DNA of 64,000 nucleotides from Halisarca cf. caerulea (taxonomy: Eukaryota; Porifera; Demospongiae; Chondrillida; Halisarcidae): the NCBI GenBank assembly GCA_963170055.1, contig CAUJGJ010000444.1, positions 7,271,618-7,335,617 on the forward strand, in the 5' to 3' direction. The notes beneath the pieces were generated by a model, which was given only the letters and a program-made list of their open reading frames with translations, searched no databases and was not told the DNA's origin. Below are positions 9,571 to 18,929 of this stretch, in pieces; position 1 is the first letter of the stretch, and each line of letters opens with the position of its first letter. The position numbers and the translations under genes are program-made.

Positions 9571-10651
9571 GGATTTAAAGAAAAGTCTTATAATAGAGAA
9601 TTTATATAATAGTAATAGAGAAGTATGAGTTTATACAGGAATGAGTTATAGGAATTGTTTTGAAAACAATTGCCAAATATGGCAATTGTTTTCAAAACAA
9701 TCGTCCAGTTACAATAAACAGTATGTTCACTGAATGCTCAGCTGTGCACTTACACTCCAATGCTTTGCAAGTGATTAGAGTGCGTGGGGTGGCAGCCCCC
9801 ACGAGTTTTTAACTCGAATTACTTGTTAACTCAAATTACTTGTTCATTTGCCACAGTTCTTTGTGAACCAGAGTGCAAGTTTGGAGAATGTGACACTACT
9901 ATTGGAGTGTGCAACTGTTCGTGTGGATATGTTGGTGATGACTGCAGTGAAGGTAAGTTAATTCTGTTGCGTATAATAGTTAACATTAACATGTATTGAG
10001 ATATATGCAACATCTGCTCATATAAATCTGGTTGCTCCTACAGAGTGTATTCCTACTGTGGATCTGTGTCTGGCGGTTGATACTTCCCGAAGTATTAAAA
10101 ACTTCCAAATTCAGAGACAGAATCAAGCTCTGAGTCGGTTGGCTGATATGCTGAATGTGGGCTCTCAAAAATGTCAAATTCGTGTAGCTGCTGTTGTCCA
10201 TGGCAATAAAGCTGAAGTTTCTTTCAGTTTTGATGATCATGCAAGCAGTAAAAGTCTCGCTAGGGTTCTTACCAGCTTGCAGAGAGAAAGTACTTATAAG
10301 CGTGGAGGTACAAGACCTGATCTAGGTTTGAGTGAATGTGTAAGGCTCCTTCAAGACGAAGGACGCAGTGGGAAATGCAGACAGCACATCATTGTTTCCT
10401 TTATTGAGGGAATGCCTAACCCACGTAATATTGATTTTGCTCCAGTTGTTGGCAGCATTAAGTCAGCGGGTATCAAAGTTGTGGCAGTGGGAACAACAGC
10501 ACGTACACCTAGGGAGGATCTCCTTGAAGTAGCTCTTGATGACCCCGACTATGTTCTGCAGTCGGGTAACTTCTTTGGATTGATGAACATAGTACCTGAC
10601 ATTGCTGACCGTGTTAAAATCTGCACTGAATGCGTGAACAACCAGTGGTGA
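1275..10651 (+). CDS. Secreted MUC4/SUSD2-like protein: IPT x2, AMOP, VWD, EGF x3, VWA
   Basis: Eleven exons join in one frame: 1275-1356, 1658-1933, 2222-2521, 3153-3777, 4227-4636, 4835-5389, 5590-5847, 9023-9118, 9274-9387, 9857-9952 and 10044-10651, giving 3420 nt or 1139 residues plus stop. All introns have GT and AG ends. All are phase 1 except the one inside AMOP (phase 2). The first 27 residues form a signal peptide with a leucine/valine core ending NPTEG. No later hydrophobic segment was seen, so the product should be secreted. Domain order is two IPT/TIG-like, a beta-rich region, AMOP, VWD, a MUC4/SUSD2-like segment, three EGF and VWA. AMOP followed by VWD is the hallmark of MUC4, SUSD2 and insect Mesh; VWA at the C terminus is not part of those proteins. 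An adhesion or matrix role is inferred. Further exons in the 3.2-kb intron 7 cannot be excluded. Confidence 0.85.
1658..2521 (+). other. Exons 2-3: tandem IPT/TIG-like domains
   Basis: Exon 2 (1658-1933) and exon 3 (2222-2521) each encode about 92-100 residues with the IPT/TIG pattern: a cysteine near the start, a P(R/K)xG-type turn followed by GG and a run of alternating valines (LMAGGRAVSVII; NMLGGTPVTVTI), then a cysteine before the aspartate of (C)xFDG. Both are phase 1 at each end, so they are symmetric modules that can duplicate without breaking frame. They resemble each other only weakly, so the duplication is old. IPT domains are immunoglobulin-like folds used for protein contacts. 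Confidence 0.65.
1994..2211 (+). repeat. Three-hairpin repeat, copy A (internally deleted), in intron 2
   Basis: The copy starts AGGGGCTGCC, passes a TATATTGTTTTCATTTGGAC block and a (TA)n tract, and ends CCCCACGAGTTTTTAACT. The middle palindrome found in full copies is missing. It ends only about 10 bases before the acceptor AG (2220-2221) of exon 3, so the tail of the repeat makes up part of the pyrimidine-rich tract used for splicing. Confidence 0.75.
3153..4636 (+). other. Exons 4-5: beta-rich region and AMOP domain with furin-type site
   Basis: Exon 4 (3153-3777) starts with a Trp/Cys-containing beta-rich stretch similar in layout to the region before AMOP in Mesh/SUSD2, then begins AMOP at CPLTEMRAL. 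The AMOP core continues across the phase-2 intron into exon 5 (4227-4636), where QQCCYDENG and a later YCCK provide the diagnostic cysteines. After AMOP a basic stretch contains RQKR (4534-4545, about residues 531-534), which fits the R-x-K/R-R furin consensus. It lies in a charged linker before a Gly/Cys-rich segment and the VWD domain. Confidence 0.7.
4835..5847 (+). other. Exons 6-7: VWD domain and MUC4/SUSD2-type tail
   Basis: Exon 6 (4835-5389) encodes a VWD domain starting WGYGEPHIVTLDGFQYTFNG and ending in the typical QGLMGNYNCDPSDD motif. The position that is GDPH in MUC4 and SUSD2, where those proteins cleave themselves between D and P, reads GEPH here (4858-4869). Exon 7 (5590-5847) continues with a Trp formed across the splice, an ESLFCY motif and CLFDVAATGRLEMG, the conserved block that follows VWD in MUC4/SUSD2. 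Its start was chosen at 5590 because this acceptor keeps phase and restores the family Trp. Confidence 0.75.
5427..5513 (+). repeat. (GT)n microsatellite in intron 6
   Basis: GT dinucleotides, with one GG break and some GC variants towards the end, start about 38 bases after the exon 6 donor. It is a plain length-variable microsatellite. Confidence 0.9.
5931..6032. repeat. Foldback palindrome in intron 7
   Basis: Left arm 5931-5967 and right arm 5995-6032 are imperfect reverse complements: TTATCACCCA and GGACATTAGC pair with GCTAATGTCC and TTGGGTGATAA. The loop is about 27 bases. It lies 130 bases upstream of the Mutator-like element. Confidence 0.75.
6163..7951. mobile_element. Mutator-like (MULE-type) transposon with long TIRs and 9-bp TSD
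   Basis: Left TIR 6163-6390 and right TIR 7728-7951 are near-perfect inverted repeats of about 225 bp, starting GGGAGTCTTTAAAACGCGG. Each contains a short tandem array of GGAATAC. The element is flanked by the direct repeat ATCCATTCC at 6154-6162 and 7952-7960, a 9-bp target site duplication. Long TIRs with a 9-bp duplication are the established signature of Mutator/MULE elements. No transposase is inside, so it is non-autonomous. It sits in intron 7 of the mucin-like gene. A 36-bp segment at 6415-6450 is repeated at 7172-7207 inside the internal ORF. Confidence 0.85.
6502..7314 (+). CDS. ORF inside the MULE: Pro/Ser/Thr-rich protein with C-terminal zinc-knuckle-like motif
   Basis: A 270-codon open frame lies between the TIRs. 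Residues 1-170 are low-complexity, rich in Pro, Ser and Thr, with repeated LLSPLQP units. The C-terminal hundred residues look ordered: CFGCRQNF, then HMDHR, then VYYHANLACI, a C-x2-C...H-x2-H...H...C array that could bind zinc. The same C(x2)C plus YYH...C layout occurs, from memory, in lineage-expanded proteins of sponges, cnidarians and molluscs of unknown function. It has no transposase motifs. It may be a captured host gene segment or an accessory protein of the element. The start codon is the first ATG and is uncertain, because an exon could lie upstream. Confidence 0.5.
   Translation: MLPLTLADIRQQTSQTASSVSGDSPPQTPTAIHPTTSSGTSMVPLPTNPSACLPFSTNTVSSLAVPFCGHPYTSSTSFQVPDSATSSVPAIPQCQTASTSSIPPTPQTTQMARPLQPTNLLSPLQPPSLLSPLQPSLCHSGIMPVYCGPPRLWTPPQQSTISAAPFTLVFRTGQISNCFGCRQNFIKPSVPPLDLVVQHMDHRSYTAPDGSIRHRYGNVYYHANLACITKNQPNFNPACLRVSQAIVEKATKVHSDHIAAMLGVSIAVLN
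7961..9022 (+). other. Remainder of intron 7, no gene seen
   Basis: After the MULE the intron is unique-looking AT-rich sequence. At 8810-8860 it has a short motif (AGGCACCCAGTA) also present at 20775, probably a LINE remnant. I see no EGF-like or other exon with good splice sites here until 9023. Confidence 0.6.
9023..9952 (+). other. Exons 8-10: three EGF-like repeats
   Basis: Each EGF repeat sits in its own phase-1 exon: 9023-9118 (CDPPCVNGACVANDTCQCP), 9274-9387 (CDVNVCQHGGNCS then CECPPGFTGSYC) and 9857-9952 (CEPECKFGECDT then CNCSCGYVGDDC). The first and third are short tenascin-type repeats; the second is a classical six-cysteine EGF. No calcium-binding D-x-(D/N)-E signature is evident. 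They bridge the VWD block to the VWA domain. Confidence 0.75.
9471..9827 (+). repeat. Three-hairpin repeat, copy B (full length), in intron 9
   Basis: The 5' hairpin is GGGGCTGCC-ACA-GGCAGCCCC. Then come a TTTGGACTTCCGGTG block, a (TA)n tract, a central palindrome in which GAAAACAATTGCCA pairs with TGGCAATTGTTTTC, and the terminal stem-loop ending GAGTTTTTAACTCGAATTACTTGTT-type sequence. The last 17 bases are nearly duplicated immediately downstream (9828-9844). It ends 29 bases before the exon 10 acceptor. No ORF. Confidence 0.85.
10044..10651 (+). other. Exon 11: C-terminal VWA domain
   Basis: This last exon encodes about 202 residues of a von Willebrand factor A domain. The first beta strand leads into a MIDAS motif D-T-S-R-S (codons 10078-10092), fitting D-x-S-x-S. 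The segment GGTRPDLGL supplies the MIDAS threonine, and a strand IIVSFIEGMPNPR stands in for the usual DG(x)S loop with the acidic residue shifted. The protein ends at TGA 10649-10651 shortly after a CTEC motif. VWA domains bind protein ligands, commonly through a divalent metal. Confidence 0.75.
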
Positions 10652-11370
10652 GATATACGACTATACATACTGCAACTACAGTAACTATATGTCACTAAGG
10701 CTAAAAGATTTCATACTAAACTAACTAGCTTGAGGTTCATCACTCATCTGCTTGTGTGGTAGGCAAAGGTAGTTGAATGTTTGACCTCTGTGTCATGTCA
10801 TAATATAAATAGCCAAGAAAGCAAGTACAGTACACAAAAAAGTAACGATAATTTGTTTAGCGATTAGTCCATATCTGTAAATGCCTTTCACGACCTGTCT
10901 TCAACATGACGTCATTGCTTACGTCATAATCAACACTGATAGAGACTACATGGTAACTGGTAATTTTTGTCTTTTATCAGTTGCTGCTTAGCAGATAATT
11001 CATGTATCCATTACCGTTAGCTGATATATAAGACAGTGAATTATACACTGTACATATGAATGAGAACAAATGTACATGTTTTAAAAATGCTCTTTTTATT
11101 TTTCTTACTAGAATGGAATCTGTATCTAATCGGTGATGTCTAATCTCATCTCTACAAATCTCTAAAACAGTAGTAGTAGTATTTGTAGTGACCCATTGTA
11201 GTTCAGCTCATCATGTAGTTGCAATATTACATACTCACTTCTGATTGTATTCAACTTCAGTCAACCAGACCTTGAAAGTGTTGCGGTGGAAAGCATGTCT
11301 ACTGTTAGTGCAGCAACAGCATAACTCCATATCACACACACAAGGAATACAAACTTATTAAAGCTGTATA
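10652..11370. other. Intergenic region after the mucin-like gene
   Basis: This holds the 3' UTR of the preceding gene and AT-rich spacer. No canonical AATAAA follows closely and no ORF or RNA gene is supported. Confidence 0.6.
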
Positions 11371-11943
11371 CAGTACGGATCATAAAAAAGGTAACGAAAA
11401 TAACTTTTAGCGTTTAATGCTTATCCGGGACTTGCATCATTATTTAGTTAACAGTTAACTGATAGCCGTTAACCAGTAACAGTTATCCGCCAAGTTTCTG
11501 TTAAGTATTTTGATAACGAGTCTGCAAGATATGACGGGAAGAAGTTTTGGGAAAGATTATCGAAGTTAAAAGAGCGGAAAATGCTTGGCGAGTGAGGAGA
11601 AATCGATCAAAGTTGCGCAAATTGAAGCCAGCGATCACGAAATTGGATGTCAATTTCTGCCCAAGAACGAAATCTTATTTTCCGTTGAGCAAAGTTGGAT
11701 AATTCTTTGCTTGATGTAGGCAGACAAAACCATTTAGAATTCTCTCTTAGATCGATTGCTAAAACTATAGACACACGTCGTATGCAATCCTACGTAACAT
11801 GAAGCTCGCCATTTTTTTTCTAGTTAACGGTTTCCGGTTAACGGTTAACAGTTAACGGATCGCGGTTAGCTGTTTTCGGAATATATTAGCGTATCACCGT
11901 TGTCATTTATCGGTTACCGTTACCTTTTTTATGATCCGTACTG
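11371..11943. mobile_element. Tc1/mariner-type MITE, copy 1
   Basis: The ends are CAGTACGGATCATAAAAAAG and its reverse complement, flanked on both sides by TA (11369-11370 and 11944-11945), the Tc1/mariner target duplication. Subterminal GTTAAC-rich repeats follow each end. The interior matches copy 2 at 28584-29146 but encodes no transposase. A short coding-like stretch is open only in copy 2. Confidence 0.85.
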
Positions 11944-12809
11944 TATATACATAGAATGAGTAGAATGAACACGACATTGTGGCACTGCATACTCTAGGAC
12001 AATTGAGAAGTTGACTGCTGCTACCACCGTTCAAAAATGTACTGATGCAATACTTCCAAGACAATTGAAACAATATATACATGCAGTAGAATAACATTAT
12101 TATGATAATGATGAATATTCTATGTATAATAATATTGACACAGTAACACATAGTATACTGTACAGCAGGAAAGTTTTGCAGGACAAAACTTCCACAAATC
12201 GTGCTATTTCGTGAATTTCGCGAGTAAAACTTTCGCAAATCCAGGACTGATTTATAAACACCCTAGGCATTTATGGAATCTTCTGTAATGAATGCTTAAG
12301 CTCCGCAATTATCGGCACAGCGGACTACTGAGGAAGTTGCAGTCTAGGTTCTTTGGTCCCAAATTAGAGGATATCATGTTTGTAAGGAAATCTGGCAACT
12401 TTCTATTGCGTCCAGTTTCTTTCACGATGCAAAAGTTTCGCCCCGCGAAACTTACCCGCCATACAGTATCTAACTTTTATTAATAGCATCAATGAAGATA
12501 CATGTATAATTGTAATATTATAATATATAATAACACAATCAACTACATAAATACATGTATGCATGTTATGTACCAGCATTAATACTAGCTATTGTGGCAT
12601 GTTAGGCAATGTGCTTGCAATGGTGCCAGTGGTAGTGGTAGAAGTGGAGGTTGTCGAATGAGCATAATGTGGCGGTTTCAGCCACGCTTTTATCCTGAAG
12701 GATAAAACTGTGGCTGAAACTTCGCCAAAATGAAGCAAATTTCCTTCAAAATTACAACGAAGGTGAAAAATACAAAGCTGAAGGATAAAACTCCTTTGTA
12801 ACCCTGATA

Positions 12810-13090
12810 CCATTGTTGCAGAGATAAACCGTTGCTTGTTAATGTCTTCTTTTCTTTCAGCAGTCATTTTTATTCGCCTACTTCCTGTTGCATATATATA
12901 TATATATGAATGTATGAATAGAGCGTTACACTATCAAGTGTCCTAGTGCCTTCAAGGCATGATGCACTGAAATAATAATTGAATCAAATTGAATTGAATT
13001 GAATTGAATATACATATATGCAACAGGAAGTAGGCGAATAAAAATGGTCACTAGAAGAAAAGAAGCAACGGTTTATCTCTGCAACAATGG
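12810..13090. repeat. Foldback element with 80-90 bp arms
   Basis: The left arm (about 12810-12900) and right arm (about 13005-13090) are reverse complements sharing GTTGCAGAGATAAACCGTTG and TTCGCCTACTTCCTGTTGCA; the left arm has an extra 10 bases. The spacer holds a (GAATT)n run. The copies have different small indels, so the arms arose by an old inverted duplication or are the ends of a foldback MITE. Confidence 0.7.
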
Positions 13091-13225
13091 GAAAATAGAC
13101 AAGAGGTAATGAAGCAATGTACAAAGAATGCAATGAAGCACTGGCAAACAATGCTATAGTGCAGGTTCATTCCCAAGACCTAAGCTTTCTAAGCATATAT
13201 GTCTGAGACTGACCACGTATTATTA

Positions 13226-14160
13226 CCCCGTTTACACTGGCCCAGTTGAGGTGCAAAAACCACAGGAACTGGTCTTGGCCCACTTTCTGTGGTTTTGCTG
13301 GCCCTGTTTACACACACAATTTTGCTAACAGGACCTGTGCCCATGGAAATGATATTCATGACTGTGTAATCATATTCACGATCATAAATATAATTACTGT
13401 TAGTGAATATAATAAGACATCACTGGTCAGTTTTCTCTTACTATTAATGGAACTCAGACAAAATGTTTAGCTCCCGGAGACATCATGGGCCAGGCCATCT
13501 TTAAGTTTTTTGTACTTGTTTTTTAGCTTGTGATTTTAGCCTTGCATTGAGCAGCTGTCTTGCTAAACCCTGCAGTGGCCATTTCCCTGGCTATTCTCTC
13601 AAATATTGCCTGGTTCCGGCCTTCGGTTACTGTCAAGCAATGCTTGAATTTCCTCTTCGGACCATATGGAAATAAGATACTTCATCATTACTCCAATTAG
13701 TCATTATACTACTCACAACATCCAAACGTTGACACTATATAGCTTGCATAGATTAGCATGGAACCTTTATAGATGCTGAGTAGCATTAGGAAGCCTCATT
13801 ACAGCTCAACTGCAAATAGAAAGCACCTCTAGCCACCCCTCTATTGTCTGTTATTACTTTTGCTCTTTTAAATCATAAAGAGGAAGCCTGTCTAGATCTT
13901 TTAAATCACAAGAGAAAGCCTCTAAAGTCACGAAGTGGATGGAGATCTTGCCCAGCCCTGTTTACACTACACATTTTCCACTGGGCCAACTGGGCTGACT
14001 GGGCCTGGCCCACTTCAATGAAGTAGGCCAAGTCCAGTCGGCCCAGTCCACTTGTGGTTGGCCCAGTCTCTGTTTACATTAATGAATTTGACCTGGGCCA
14101 ACTGGACTAATGAGGTCATAACTGGACTGGCCCACTTAAACTGGGCTAGTGTAAATGGGG
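13226..14160. mobile_element. TIR element with CCCCGTTTACACT ends
   Basis: The left end CCCCGTTTACACTGGCCCAG is matched in inverted orientation by the right end (CTGGGCTAGTGTAAATGGGG). TA flanks both sides (13224-13225 and 14161-14162). Many subterminal copies of GGGCCAACTGG and TGTTTACA lie inside both ends, as seen in transposons whose transposase binds repeated sites. No transposase is encoded in the 935 bp, so it is non-autonomous. The superfamily is unresolved. Confidence 0.65.
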
Positions 14161-14549
14161 TATATGATGCACTACAATCAGCATACCAAAGAAAGCAAAC
14201 TAGGACTGCACTGAGTGCAAATGACTGCCAAACCAATGAACAGTTTGATGTAATATGCCATAAACTCCACAACTGGCTGGCAGGGAAGAAATTTGTAGCC
14301 ACTGAAATTGCAAAAGAAATTGAAATCAAACACTCAGATGCAGCTCACAAAAAGAAATTGCTAGCATAATATGTCTAAAACCATAGTTGTGAACAACAAT
14401 TTCTATAGCGGGATCCTTCGCGTCCTGGACATCAATCCAAGCAAAAAAGGTGAGCCTGATTAAGCATGTTCCAGAAAACAATGTGCCTTTGATCTGATTT
14501 TCCTAATTGGCTCATATACAGACAACAAAAGTAAGAAAAAAGCCCATAG

Positions 14550-14664
14550 GGAGCAGAAGCGTAACACCAAGCAGTGCCGCTATTTTAACGGTGAGAATGG
14601 CCACAAGAAAGGCAAGGAATGTGGCTTCCTTTATGTAAAGTCTAATGAGTGGGGCAAATTGGAA
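14550..14664 (+). pseudogene. Degenerate CCCH zinc-finger fragment
   Basis: The plus-strand frame reads KQCRYFNGENGHKKGKECGF, matching the C-R-Y-F...G...K-G-x-x-C-x-F pattern of CCCH fingers with the second cysteine replaced by His and the final His by Tyr. No flanking exon of quality was found. It is probably a decayed relative of the CCCH units at 19.4-19.7 kb. Confidence 0.35.
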
Positions 14665-14899
14665 TGTTACCCATACAGTTCTGCTGTGCACATTGCATTA
14701 TGATTATCCGTCTTTATAAGTCACAGGAAGTTTTATAGCACATGAATCACAATCCACTGACAGATACAGGAAGGCAACAAAACAGTAACTATGGATGTGG
14801 ATACAAAACAAGTGAGTGTGCTATATCAAATTGATATTAATTACAATACTATTGGAAATAACATTCAAATCCCTATTTTATACCACTATAGGAAAAAAT

Positions 14900-15890
14900 G
14901 AGGTACCAGATGCTGCTCTCTTAGATAGTAACTAAAATGGAATAGTACAGTATGCTACAAGTCTTAGCTGTAGAACACTGAACGGACACCTTAACATTTC
15001 TTACATTTACAAAACCTGTAAATATTTCATAGATTCGAACAGTTTCTATTATTTACTATTAATTTTGGACAATTTTGTTTGTGAAACTACTCGAAGTTAA
15101 AACAAATTCATGTGCACTTCTGTACTACAGAACCATGCATAACATTACGCACAATACTGCCAAGTACTGCGAAGCAACACAAGTGTTGTAGTACCTGGTA
15201 TGACAGGATTAGTGACCAAATTAATGGATAGTGTACATGCACCATGCAGTATCACTCACCTTTAGATCTACATTCGATCGCCTAGTATTATAAAACGCCA
15301 ACAAACTCACGATATAGAAAATACTATCGTTCATAGGCCTCAGAATGGAAGTCACACATTTGGTATACCCACGTGTGCATACACGTGTTAAATTGTGAAT
15401 CATGAGGCGTCATTGCACAAGTCACACATGAACACATGACGAACATGTGGACTTCCTGTAAAAGGTGCTAATACTGTATTGCATTCCTTAAAAATCACGA
15501 TACGTTCCTCTATATCCGTAAAGTTCACATGCAATACCTTCAATGAATTGTAGTCATCAATGGTTATAGTATTAGTAATCGCCTCTAATACTGTAACAAT
15601 TTAATTAATCAAGGGAAGCCTGTCAGCAAATCAATGCCGATAAGAATGGGGGATACAGTCCACAAAAATAGGACAAGCAACTAAAAAAGATAAAGTGGAC
15701 ATGGATTAAACACACAACTTTCAACAATATTAGCAAACACAATTAGGGGGACGGATGCACACATACAGTACAACAGAAAACTAAGACACACTATAAATAT
15801 ATCACAATATAAGCAGATAAATGTTTCATGCTTGATTTACTTTACTTGATTTGGCTTGGTCACCTAATGCTTACCCCTCTAAGAAAATTC
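14900..15890. other. AT-rich stretch with no supported gene
   Basis: Only short chance ORFs are present. No TIRs, palindromes or conserved protein motifs were recognised. Confidence 0.55.
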
Positions 15891-16245
15891 CCACTTGTAT
15901 TGCAGCAATCCCTCAAATGTCATCTGCTGCCGCTATATGTTATATTCTATACTACATAGTACTACAGTACTCATCAAACTGACAGTGCAAATAATATTTG
16001 CAAAATACAAAATTTTAATGATGCTGTATCGTTATACTTTGCAGAAAACAAAAGCCAGCACTTTACTAAAATCTGCAAGTACCACAACACTGCAGAAGGG
16101 TGCAAAAGAAGGACAAGCGTACTTTTGTACACTTGAACAAAGAAGATATCTTACAACTGGTATGAATATCAATGTGCTGAGTAAAATCTATTCATACAGA
16201 ATGACAATTTCTAAAGCTCGTGACGCTTCTTAAGATTAGTTGGAA

Positions 16246-16991
16246 CTATGGAAAAAATTGCTGCACTGGCAATAATAAGAGCAGAATTTCAGGAGTTTGT
16301 TGGTCAAAAGGTCTCGGTATCAACTGTGAGAAGCTCATTGAACAATTTAGGCCTGTATGGATGAATAGCGTGGAGAAAGCCCTTGCTGAATGACAAGCAT
16401 CAAAGAAAGCGCTTTGACTTTGCCAAACGGTACCAAAGTTGGACATCTGAAGGCTGGAAGAAGGTGATTTTTAGTGATGAATCACGATTCCAACTGTTCT
16501 GCAGTAACGGTAGAACCTATGTGAGGTGAAGAAAGAGTGAGGAATTCAACGAGAACTGTGTTGTTTCAACTGTGAAACACAGCAGTGAACGGTTCGGTGA
16601 TGGTATGGGGATGTCTTTGGCAGATGGAGTAGGTGGATTGGCGAGAATGACTACCAACATGGACTCTGCGGTATACCAGGATACACTGGAACAACATTTG
16701 CTGTCAAGGGTTGCCCCGAGTTCCCGTATCTTCCAGCAAGACAACAGTCCCCACATGCCGAGGTCAATGAGGCAGTGGTTTTCGGCCCACAAAATCGAGG
16801 TTCTGGATTGGCCTGCACAGTCTCCTGACCTCAATCCCATTGAGAATCTGTGGGATATCATCAGTCGGCGTCGTCAGAGCCAAACATGGAGAAAGCCGGA
16901 TGAACTTTGGGAGCGAATATGCCACATTTGGAACACAATGTTGATCACCATCACAGATCAACTAATCCAGTCTATTCCTTGTCATTTGTAA
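16246..16991 (+). pseudogene. Tc1 transposase pseudogene
   Basis: Plus-strand frames give a degraded Tc1 transposase. An HTH-like part (VSVSTVRSSLNNLGL) is followed by a stop, then the first catalytic Asp block IFSDESRF, a frame break near 16520, the second block FQQDNSPH, and the final block SPDLNPIENLWD with the catalytic Glu. One residue is missing between the second Asp and the Glu compared with usual Tc1. The right terminal repeat of the element ends at CTGGCACTG 17165-17173 followed by TA. The left end was not found. Tc1 transposases cut and paste DNA at TA sites; this copy cannot be functional. Confidence 0.8.
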
Positions 16992-17317
16992 GCTGCAATA
17001 GAGGCACAAGGTGGCCACACTCAGTATTATATATACATTTTAACTTTTGGTGATGAATTTATGATACCAAATTGAAACTCACCGTTACAATTTTAGGCTA
17101 CCCTTTTTCGAAAGTGCTATATCCACCATTTTTACGCACATGACAATCGTTCGGTTACTTTTGACTGGCACTGTATAGTGTATAATGAGTGTGGCCCCTT
17201 CGCAGGGTGTTAATTTGAGTGTATTTCTTTACTTGCTCGAGTACATGCAAACCATCTGTGCGTCACACGCGAGTTCCTGGTCACCTATCCTTGAACAGTA
17301 CAGTATATATATAGACA

Positions 17318-17551
17318 ACTATATAAAGACCATTTAAAACTGTTTGGTGATGCACTCACTGGGCTGTACTTCCATTCTTTGTTAATGCATGGGCCAGTGC
17401 AGCATGAAGTTGTTTGTAGTCGCTCTGTCAATGCAGACAAAGAAGAGAGGCTATTCAAGAGTGCTGGGACTGCAGCCAAGTGCACTGACAGGAAGCCTGA
17501 AAACATCCTGCTCACAGTATTGGATATGAGACGCTACATGCGGAACAGATA
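17318..17551 (+). pseudogene. Fragment of a lineage-expanded protein of unknown function
   Basis: An open plus-strand frame reads FGDALTGLYFHSLLMHGPVQ and then SRSVNADKEERLFKSA, ending at TAG 17549-17551. From memory, the LFG..LT...YFHSL..H.P.Q and S.N...EE..F blocks recur in multicopy uncharacterised proteins of sponges and cnidarians, often near transposons. No start, splice site or neighbour completes it. Confidence 0.4.
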
Positions 17552-17579
17552 GAGACAAATTGTTTGATGTGCATAATGC

Positions 17580-17846
17580 ATTACATCTGATTTTGAAACT
17601 CCTGCAGTCAGCGATCGTCCTTATGCAAATACACGTGCTAGACACTGTTTCTCCTTGTATAAAGGCTTAAAACGCACCAAATGAACATTGAATTGCCACG
17701 CAGCGCTATCGATCTAGCTTGATCCTAAACAAAAATGTCATAGAATGTCACACGTATGTCACATGATTCGAAGCCATCTTAGTAGCAATTTCGCTAAAAT
17801 TCCAGCTTACCAGCACATTAGGGAGATTTTGGACATGTCCCACATG
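17580..17846 (+). repeat. Dispersed repeat (copy 1) bordering the minisatellite
   Basis: About 260 bases here match, in opposite orientation, 35825-36062. Shared blocks include ATAAAGGCTTA, GCCACGCAGC, TGTCACA/GAATGTCAC, GAAGCCATC and the terminal GGACATGTCCCACATGC. Similarity is clear but diverged. The GGACATGTCC core is itself palindromic. Here the repeat runs directly into the 39-bp minisatellite. Confidence 0.65.
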
Positions 17847-18345
17847 CACTAGTAGCACTTGTGATGTACCACCCCAGTACAGTGTTCTTGTAGCACTTGT
17901 GATGTACCACCCCCGGTACGGTGTACTTGTAGCACTTGTGATGTACCACCCCCGGTACGGTGTACTTGTAGCACTTGTGATGTACCACCCCCGGTACGGT
18001 GTTCTTGTAGCACTTGTGATGTATCATCCCCGGTACAATGTACTTGTAGCACTTGTGATGTACCACCCCCGGTACAATGTACTTGTAGCACTTGTGATGT
18101 ATCATCCCCGGTACGGTGTTCTCGTAGCACTTGTGATGTACCACCCCCGGTACGGTGTTCTTGTAGCACTTGTGATGTACCACCACCCCCGGTACGGTGT
18201 TCTTGTAGCACTGGTGATGTACCACCCCTGGTACAGTGTTCTTGTAGCACTTGTGATGTAACACCACCCCTGGTACGGTGTTCTTGTAGCACTGGTGATG
18301 TATAACCCCTGGTACGGTGTTCTTGTAGTACTTGTGATGTACCCC
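17847..18345. repeat. 39-bp minisatellite, about 12-13 units
   Basis: Units of 39 bp (TAGCACTTGTGATGTACCAC followed by CCCCGGTACGGTGTTCTTG) repeat in tandem, with variants ATC for ACC and AAT for GGT and a few 3-bp insertions. As 39 is a multiple of three and the unit lacks stops in several frames, long ORFs appear on both strands. They are a by-product of the array and not evidence of a gene. Confidence 0.95.
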
Positions 18346-18929
18346 TTACCTTATATTTGAACAGTCTCCAATCACCTTGCTTGTATCCAGTCATATAAAG
18401 GATGCAATCTGAGTTTTATTGGCCCATATTATGGAGCTTGAGATAGGAAATATGTCCTATTAATGAGTATCTCAAAAACAGTTATGATGCAAACAAAAAC
18501 AACCAACCATCAGAACATAATTATGCATACAATTTACAATCACAAACAGGCAAGCCATTCCTTCAGACATTTAGGATTGTTCATTGGCAGGCGGTGGAAA
18601 CTTATTCCGGAACAGGGCCGGTCGGTGCTGTTGTCACAGCCAAAGGCAATGCAGTAAGGCATACTCTTCCATACGCTATTATGGCATATGGATCGAGGTC
18701 GCTACCAGCTACATTTTTTGATGTCACGTCCTGAAAAAACATGGCGGTCAAAATTGTGATGCAATAACGACGTTTTAGCTACTTTGACTTGAAATATCTA
18801 CTGAACCAAGCGACTGGTGCAAAAATGAAACATAATTTAGTTAGTTTTGTGGATGCCCCAACATTTTGAAACCAACTTCATTTTTGGGTTCAGTACCCCT
18901 TTAAGCTGATACTCGTTTGTAGTCTTGGG

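Noticed and set aside
17818..18394. Long overlapping ORFs on both strands (up to 181 codons)
   Set aside because: They are the translation of a 39-bp minisatellite whose unit length is a multiple of three; no start context, splice sites or domain.
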